A stretch of DNA of 64,000 nt from Armigeres subalbatus. Its lineage: Eukaryota; Arthropoda; Insecta; Diptera; Culicidae. The translations under genes were made by a program, and so were the position numbers. Shown here in pieces: positions 57,302-64,000 of the stretch; position 1 is the first letter of the stretch, and each line of letters starts with the position of its first letter. The notes under the pieces are model-generated. The model was not told the DNA's origin. It ran no database searches and saw only the letters and a program-made list of their open reading frames with translations. The DNA lies in contig NC_085141.1 in NCBI RefSeq assembly GCF_024139115.2, forward strand, positions 221,698,307 through 221,762,306. The letters run 5' to 3'.

Positions 57302-57590
57302 AAGTACATGGAAGAGGCGAATGAATCACGAGTTGTATCAGCTGTTGGGAGAAGCATCCATCGTTCATTGTGAAAATCGAAAGACTGCGGTCGGCGCGGC
57401 ACGTAGCCAGAATGTTGGAAAATAATCGGCGAAATTACTTCTCGATAACGATCCGACGAGCTTATGCAGGCGAGGTGCGCAGCGAGCAAGATGGTTTGAT
57501 CAGGTGGAACAATTTTCGAACGTTCCGTAGATTGCGTGGCTGGCGATGTGCATTCATGAATCGAGTTGACCGAGAGGGAAAAGCGGACTG
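57302..57590 (+). mobile_element. Host RTE fragment, right piece
   Basis: GAAGAGGCGAATGAATCACG, TATCAGCTGTTGGGAGAAGC, then CACGTAGCCAGAATGTTGGA and TTTGATCAGGTGGAAC match RTE pol from RRRMNHELHQLLGE to IDQVEDDLR, with several indels. It continues the piece at 53771-53853. It ends near 57590 without a clear tail. Confidence 0.85.
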
Positions 57591-57769
57591 ACTGACGGGA
57601 GGAGATGAAAAAAAGAAGAAAAATCGAGGAGTTGAGCGAGAACTGCGAAAGAAGTAAGTCGCCAAGAATGTTTGTCGGAAAAAATTCACACGAAGCAAGA
57701 CACGTCCTATTTCTGGCCGGATTACTCCGTAAAACTTCTGCAAGCGGTCTCGAGTAGCGTGAGCAGCCC

Positions 57770-58210
57770 GGACATTTAGCTCTGGAACAGTTCCCTCGAA
57801 GCCCGGCCGTTTAGTGCCGGATCGGTGCCAGTGAAGCTCCAGTGACGCATCTAACCTAGGCCGTGTGCGCCGTATTGGATTGACTCCAGATCACGTGTCA
57901 CTGTTTGGCGCCGTAACAGTTCCCCCGAAGCCCCGACCGTTTAGTGCCGGATCGGTGCCAGTGAAGCCCCAGCGACGCAGCTAGCCTAAGCCTTTTGACA
58001 TCGGATCGCATTGTACCGGATTAGTTCCCCCGAAACCCCGGCCATTAAGCGCCAGATTAGTGCCCGTGAAGCTTCAAGTGACGCAGCTAACCTAGAACGT
58101 GCAAGCTCTGGCCGTTTCCCGCCGGAACAGTTTCTCGAAGTCCGGGCCTTTCGGTGCCAGATTAGTTCCCGCTCCTGTGACGCAGCTGGCCTACACCGTT
58201 CAGCGCCGGG
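57770..58210. repeat. GC-rich ~100-130-bp tandem repeat
   Basis: About four diverged units share GTTTAGTGCCGGATCGGTGC, CAGTGAAGC, GTGACGCAGCTAACCTA and CAGTTCCCCCGAAGCCCCG. Units begin near 57797, 57927, 58035 and 58125. It is far more GC-rich than its surroundings, and three frames stay partly open. Origin unknown; could be an untranslated part of a retroelement. Confidence 0.72.
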
Positions 58211-58330
58211 TCAGATTCCCGTTAAGATCAGGGTGCCATCTGCGACCAGTTTTGCGCCGAAAAGTTCCTCGTCAAGCCTCGATTGTTGCTGCTGGTCCAG
58301 TAGTTTGGCGCAGAATTAGCTCCCACGAGG

Positions 58331-61300
58331 TCCCAGTCGTTGCTCATCGCAACATCCCCATCGTGTTCAACTACTCTCCTAATGCTGAGCGGAATCGTGA
58401 GCTGAATCCGGTCCGTAAACAGCAAAGGTATAACAAGCTACATTCCCTCTCCCCGTCGCTGTTTTGTATAGACAAACGAACGTTGATGGAACATGTCCAT
58501 GTTTTAACAAAAAACGAGCCTCTATTCCTTGAAAAAGGTTTAATATAAAACCAAAACCGTCGGATGTAAAGGCAAACTCGGTTCTGCTGCTTTTATCGAC
58601 TGCCAATGCTGAAAGAAATTCCTAAAGTGAATTTAGTAAGTGAACAACCAATAGCAGGATATTTGAATTTTCATAAATTGCCATGCCACTTTGAAAATTA
58701 AAGTATTCCTCTATTTTGTAGGTACTTAATGAATTAATATTATTAAATCATTTACCTAGACGGTATAAAATCAAAAAGCTGATTTTTTTACCGAAAGTGT
58801 AAGACAAACTGGAACCCAAGATTGTAGAGTCCAATGTAGCGTATCTTCCGTGCTATGTAAGGTGATGGTAACAAATGGGGCTCAGATGAAGTAGTACAAA
58901 ATACATAACAAATTATTTAATTCGAAACGGCAGTGAGTTCTACAGGAAGATAATTAAGTTTATATTAAAGATACTCATACTGCCAATTATAAACACAAAT
59001 CATAAACAGTAGTCACGGCCATCAATGGAGTTAATGATAATCAATTCTAACTCCTAAGTTGAGCAATGGCGTAACAAAACCTTGCAATCAACCGTAAAAA
59101 TCAAAGTTTGTTAATTAAACCGAAGGTAAAAGAGAAAAGCTCTACGAAGCATAATTTCTGGGTTAATAATTACCTCATACCGGCACGGAACGGTCCCGAC
59201 CAGAGAAGATCTCATTGTCATTCATGTATGCGAAGGGAGCAGCACTCATCAGCATGGTATGGCGGAACAGAATTCCATCATTGCCAGCTCGTTTCTCGCC
59301 CGTTTTAATTTCTCCTGATTAAACTATTCACCAGAATGATTTGAACTCGGGATGCAAGTGGAATATCAATGGGATGTCCTGCCAACAAAACGAAGGTGTA
59401 TCCAACTGTTTTTCGAATTTACAATAAAAACACGTCACGCCTTCCGCTTCCACCCACCGACTGGCTTCGTTGTGTAAACCCAGTTTGCGGTACCGCTGCA
59501 CGTAGCGGAAACGGGATCCAGCCAGACCATCAGCGCTTAATCAACGATAACATTCGAGAGGCAATTAAAGTCTCGCTCATTTGGGTTTATCTTCGATCAG
59601 GGCCAGATAATAAACACCTCGCTCAGATAGATTGGCCACGAGATGGAACAACATTTAGAGGAACAATAAAATTACATTATTGGTTTATAATCTAGCAAAT
59701 CTGCTATACGATAATTTACCACTATTCCATTTATTTCTATCAATTTGTATTTTTACAAATGCAGATTTGGCCTCAACAATAAGGTTCTCATATTCATATC
59801 TAGTATCCCATACTTGACTCGACTTAGTCTCTTCTGGTTGTCAGTGAATTAAAAAAACAGGCCTTGAAACGTGCGTTACTTTCACTTGAAGCGATATAAA
59901 ATGTAATATTTAACTATGTATAGAACTACACCGGCTCAGACTTCACTGGAACTAGAATGCTTCTATTATTAACATCGGCCTCTCAAGTTATGTGTTAAAT
60001 TGTTGCATTAGTATTCTTTTATATATATCTTGTTGCACAGTTTATCAAAATTTGGCTAATAATAATCTAATAATCTTATAATCGAAACAAAACAACTACT
60101 TTATTGCTTAACATTTTAAAGCAGCTTTTGAAACTTTATCAATGGACTGAAAAATTTGTAAATTAGTTTTTATTATTTGCCTGGTTTTTTTTTCGAATCG
60201 TTGCATCGCAACCAAAATTAAATTTCATCGTTTACAACAAATTCAATAAAGTTCAACGGTTTGTTGACCTATATTCGAGGTTTTCAGTCCTGATATCCAT
60301 TCGTTGAATTCTGCATCTGCGATGAAGAGAGAAACGATAATCAATTTGGCAAAATAGAATTCGATATTGAAACAGGTTCATCCTTCGCCGGAGTAAAAGT
60401 ATCTACGCCACGTTTCAGTAGGAGAAGTTTTGATGAATTTCCATCATTTTCTGACGACGGATAATGTGTGATAAAACTGAAACCCACTTGAACACGCCTG
60501 ACCAGCACCACATGGAGTGGTTTTGTGCTTTAACCGAAGCCGAACAAAATTTGTGTCAGCTGGTGAAACTTTCTCATGGTCGACAATTTATTTAATTGAA
60601 ATTATTAAACATTATGCTGATATGAGTATGGCTGGACATTATACATCTTTTTGAGTCAACCAAGGCAGAATTATTCGTATGGTGGAGACATTTTCCAGTG
60701 TCCACCTGTAGCAAACACAGTACGGCAATGTTACCACTCACCTTCTTGAAATGTAATTTATTTTCACAACTCTGGAAGACGAGCTCATTTTCATTTCAAG
60801 TCCAGTATGCTAGACATGATCTCATCGGCGAAAATATATCAGTCAAATAATATCTTCCATTGTTATTCCACCACAACATTAATTTCCAAAAGAAACTGTG
60901 TACCTTGAACACGTCTATCTTACAGAGTTTTATTTTAATTATAATTGCTTATATAGCTTGAGTGATGAAGATGCATTAGCACTGTTTTTGAATCTACGTG
61001 TAGTAAGATTAAATGATACCGAAAACAAAACGTCTACTACAGCAAATCCGCGTTAATTCGGTGAATTGTAGCTAGAAAGCAATATTTCCATCAGATGATT
61101 TTTGTTGATGTTTAGTGTTGCAGAGTTTTGAATGATTTGGATACTGTTTTTGTTCAATAATTTGATTTTATTATATGCAATCTGAAACGGCATATGTAAT
61201 AAAGAATAAAATGTAACGTCATCTGCATTCAGGAATTCGCTATCAAAAATGCATTCACAAGCTTTTTGTGTAAAAGTTTCAATATCTCATAAAATATTTT

Positions 61301-61440
61301 ATATGTCATTTGTTTGAAGATTTCTTCACTTAGAAGAGTTCTCCCAAATAACCGTTTCATATAGAACGGTTATAAATATGCACACCCGCATTTAAGAGTT
61401 TCTTCTTTTTCGTTTGTGAGACGCCCGCAAAAATAATGAT
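58331..61440. other. Unassigned 3.1 kb, AT-rich
   Basis: Only short frames: 59108-59308 and 59369-59695 plus, both without recognisable domains. From 59700 to 61440 the sequence is very AT-rich, with no frame above 60 codons and no terminal repeats I can see. Confidence 0.45.
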
Positions 61441-64000
61441 AATATTGCGGTTTGGAAGAATCACCATTCTGCATGGTGGGAATGATGTTACTGGTGGATA
61501 GATCACAATACTGCGTGGAGGGACGCTCGCATTCAAGAGTTTTATTCACTACGTTGGTGGGACGCTCGCAAGAAGAAGGATGTTATTGTAGATGGGAAGG
61601 ATCACAACAACCGCATTCAAGAGTTTCTTCCTGTGAATTAGTGGGAGCGGGCAAGAAGAATGATATAATTGTAAATCGGATGGATCACAATTCTTCGTAG
61701 TGGGACGCTTGTAAGAAGAATGATGTTATTGTGGATGGGATGGATCACGATACTGTGAGAGGTGAGACGCTTTCAAGAAGAATGATGTTATTGTGGAATG
61801 GATGGATCACTATTATGCATGGTGGGATGCTCGTTATTGTGGAACAAATGGATCATAATTCTGCGTGGAGGGACACCCGCATTCATAGATAGAAGAAAGA
61901 TATAACTGTAAATCGGATGGATCACAATTCTTCGTAGAGGATACGCGCATTCAAGTATTCTATTCTCTGAATTTGTGGGACGCCCGAAAGAAGAATGATT
62001 TAATTGTGGATCTAAAGGATCCCGATTCTGCGTGGTGCGGCGCTCTTTATTGTGGATCAGATGGATCACAATTTTGCGTGGAGCGACGCCCGCGCTCAAT
62101 AGTTTCTTTCTCTGCGTTTGTGGGACGCCCGTAAGAAGAATGGTGTTGCTGTGGATTGGATGTATGACAATTCTGCGTGGTGGGACGCCCGCATTTAAGA
62201 GTTTCTTCCTTTGAAATGGTGAGACATCCGCAAGAAGAATAATGTTATTGAGAATCGGATGGATTGCGATTCTGCGTGGTGGTACGCTCGTTAATATGGA
62301 TCATATGGATCACAATATTTCGTGGTGGGACACCCTTATTCAAGAGTTTCGTCCTCTGCGTAGGTGGGACGCTCGCAAGAAGAATAATGTTATTTTGGAT
62401 TGGATGGATCACTATTCTACATGGTGAGATGCTCGTTATTGTGGATCAAATGGATCATAACTCAGCGTGGAGGGACACCCGCATTCAAGAGTTTCTTCTG
62501 TAGCCTCACGGCTGCTCCGACGGGAAATAATCTTGGGGTAAGGATTAAGCTGAGCACGGGGTCGTTTAACGGAAATAACTGTTTCGCTCCCATTAGAACA
62601 CCCTAGTCCACTTACCTTTCAACGGGAACTTAATTCCACTGTCGTTCCTACTTTGAAAGCAAAATATGCCAAACGATTTTCCGCCGTTAATTTGACCAAA
62701 GTGGAAATCCAACTACAAAGTGGACCACAAACAAAATAATAGGTATGAGAACACCCCTTTTTGGGTACGGAATCACCGCTCACTCTTGAAGCACACTTTC
62801 ATTTTTACTTCGATTCATACTTTCATTTTTACACTCGATTCACAGAGGTTGGCATCTCTTCCTGTCAATGACAAGCTGGCTCAAACCGCTGTAAATAAGC
62901 GACAGGTGTGAGTGCTCGCGATTCTCACTACTTCGTCATTAACGATAGGCTCTGCACTTTTTCAATGAGAGCTAATGATTCCTCCACCAGTGAGGCTGTC
63001 CGTCATTTATCATAGAGGTGCGGAGTTTGGATTTAGGTTCTCACTGGTGTGGGTGATATTTTTGGCTGAAACTTGTGGGGAAGCCAATAAGGCACTAAAC
63101 TGGAACTTGCGGTTACACTTCCTTTGAATTTGTGAGATACCGGATAGAAGAAAGATGTAATTGTAAATTGACGCCCCCACGAATGGTGTTACTGTAGATT
63201 GAATATATCACAATGCTGTGTGGTGGGACGCCCGCATTTAGGAGTTTCTTCCTTTGAAATGGTGAGACGCCCGCAAGAGGAATGATGTCATTGAGAATTG
63301 GATGGATCACGATTCTGCGTGGTAGGACGCTTGCAAGAAGAAGTGGATCGGATGGATCACAATTCTACGTGGTGAGACGTCCGCATTCAAGAGTTTCTTC
63401 CTTTGAATTGGTGAGACGCCTGCAAGATGAATAATGTTATTGTGAATCCGATGGATCACGATTCTGCGTGGTGAGACGCTCACAAGAATGATGTTATTGT
63501 GAATCGGACGAATCAAGATTCTGAGTGGACACCCGCATTCAAGGTTTTTTTTTTTATTTTTTTATTTGACGCCGACCAGAAGTATGTTATAATTGTGATT
63601 CGGAAGGGCCACAATTCCAAGCAGCACAATCGAAGCGAAATTGGTTGCTGCAACTTGAGTGTGACTGAATCTAGTCATATATAAGTTGCAGCCATCTATT
63701 TGAAACATGTGTGCTATCCGGATTCTGTTTGATGTGACAACCTCATTCAAGAGTTTTTCCTTTGAATTGATGGGACTTCCGCAAAAATAATGATGTTATT
63801 GTGGATCGCATGAATTACAAATCTGCGTTGTGGGACACCCGCTTTCAAAAGTTTCTTCTTTTCAATTGCCAAAAGAGTTATGTAATTGTGAATCGGATGG
63901 ATCACAATGTGTGGGAAGGCGCCCACATTCAAGAGTTTCTTCCTTTGGATTTGTGAGACGCTCGCAAGAAGAATAATGTTATTGTGGATCGGATGGATCA
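61440..64000 (+). repeat. ~145-150-bp satellite, running off the window
   Basis: Units contain GATGGATCACAATTCTGCGT, GGTGGGACGCCCGCATTCAA, GAGTTTCTTCCTTTGAATT and CAAGAAGAATGATGTTATTG. Copies of the GCATTCAAGAGTTTC segment lie at about 62191, 62337, 62481 and, after the LTR, 63234, 63383 and 63535, giving a period near 145-150 bp; earlier copies (from 61440) are more compressed. The array is interrupted by the solo LTR at 62499-63117 and continues to the window end. Many short frames on both strands are repeat artefacts. Confidence 0.9.
62499..63117. mobile_element. Solo LTR, 619 bp, in the satellite
   Basis: Starts TGTAGCCTCACGGC and ends CTTGCGGTTACA, with TGTAGCC facing GGTTACA as imperfect inverted tips. 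CTTC occurs at 62495-62498 and 63118-63121. Removing the insert and one CTTC restores GAGTTTCTTCCTTTGAATT, exactly the satellite text found elsewhere in the array. This supports a 4-bp target duplication and an LTR-type insertion. Family is uncertain (gypsy or BEL would fit by duplication size). No internal coding region remains. Orientation not determined. Confidence 0.82.

Overview
This window looks like intergenic, repeat-dense DNA from a culicine mosquito, most likely Aedes. The best organism clue is a Feilai-type tRNA-derived SINE at about 8972-9270. Supporting clues are several RTE-clade LINE copies with TAAA-rich tails, hAT and TA-flanked MITEs, and degenerate satellites. I could not support any host protein-coding gene. 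Every coding-like stretch is a transposon relic (RTE, R1-type, Ty3/gypsy) or a phantom open frame made by a tandem repeat.

Layout. 0-5 kb: a TTGGAT satellite; a 1.4 kb hAT-type element carrying a 23-bp minisatellite; a TA-flanked MITE; a small hAT MITE with a perfect 8-bp target duplication; a reverse-strand SINE; a decayed Ty3/gypsy pol. 8-12.4 kb: a MITE with a perfect 8-bp duplication, the Feilai SINE, a copia-sized solo LTR inside the satellite, and a polypyrimidine tract with fold-back ends. 12.4-18.5 kb: the satellite again, split by a hAT-like element that itself holds a 5'-truncated RTE. 22.5-30 kb: a hAT end with an inverted array of an ATGGATCAT-like unit, then two tandem copies of a large fold-back composite, one interrupted by a cruciform-forming segment with three tRNA-like cloverleaves. 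34-46 kb: MITEs, a ~160-bp repeat family with CA microsatellites, R1-type and RTE relics, and another fold-back array with a nested MITE. 50-58 kb: a 2.45 kb hAT element filled with an inverted array, a fresh truncated RTE, and a nearly full-length RTE inserted antiparallel into an older RTE. 61.4-64 kb: a ~145-150-bp satellite interrupted by a solo LTR.

No pathway is encoded here. The elements are related by nesting, which gives a relative order of insertion. The unusual theme is that at least five loci show short-unit tandem arrays arranged head-to-head as long inverted repeats. The units differ between loci, and in two cases the array sits inside hAT termini. If transcribed, these would give long hairpin RNA. 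That is inference; the inverted architecture itself is directly visible.
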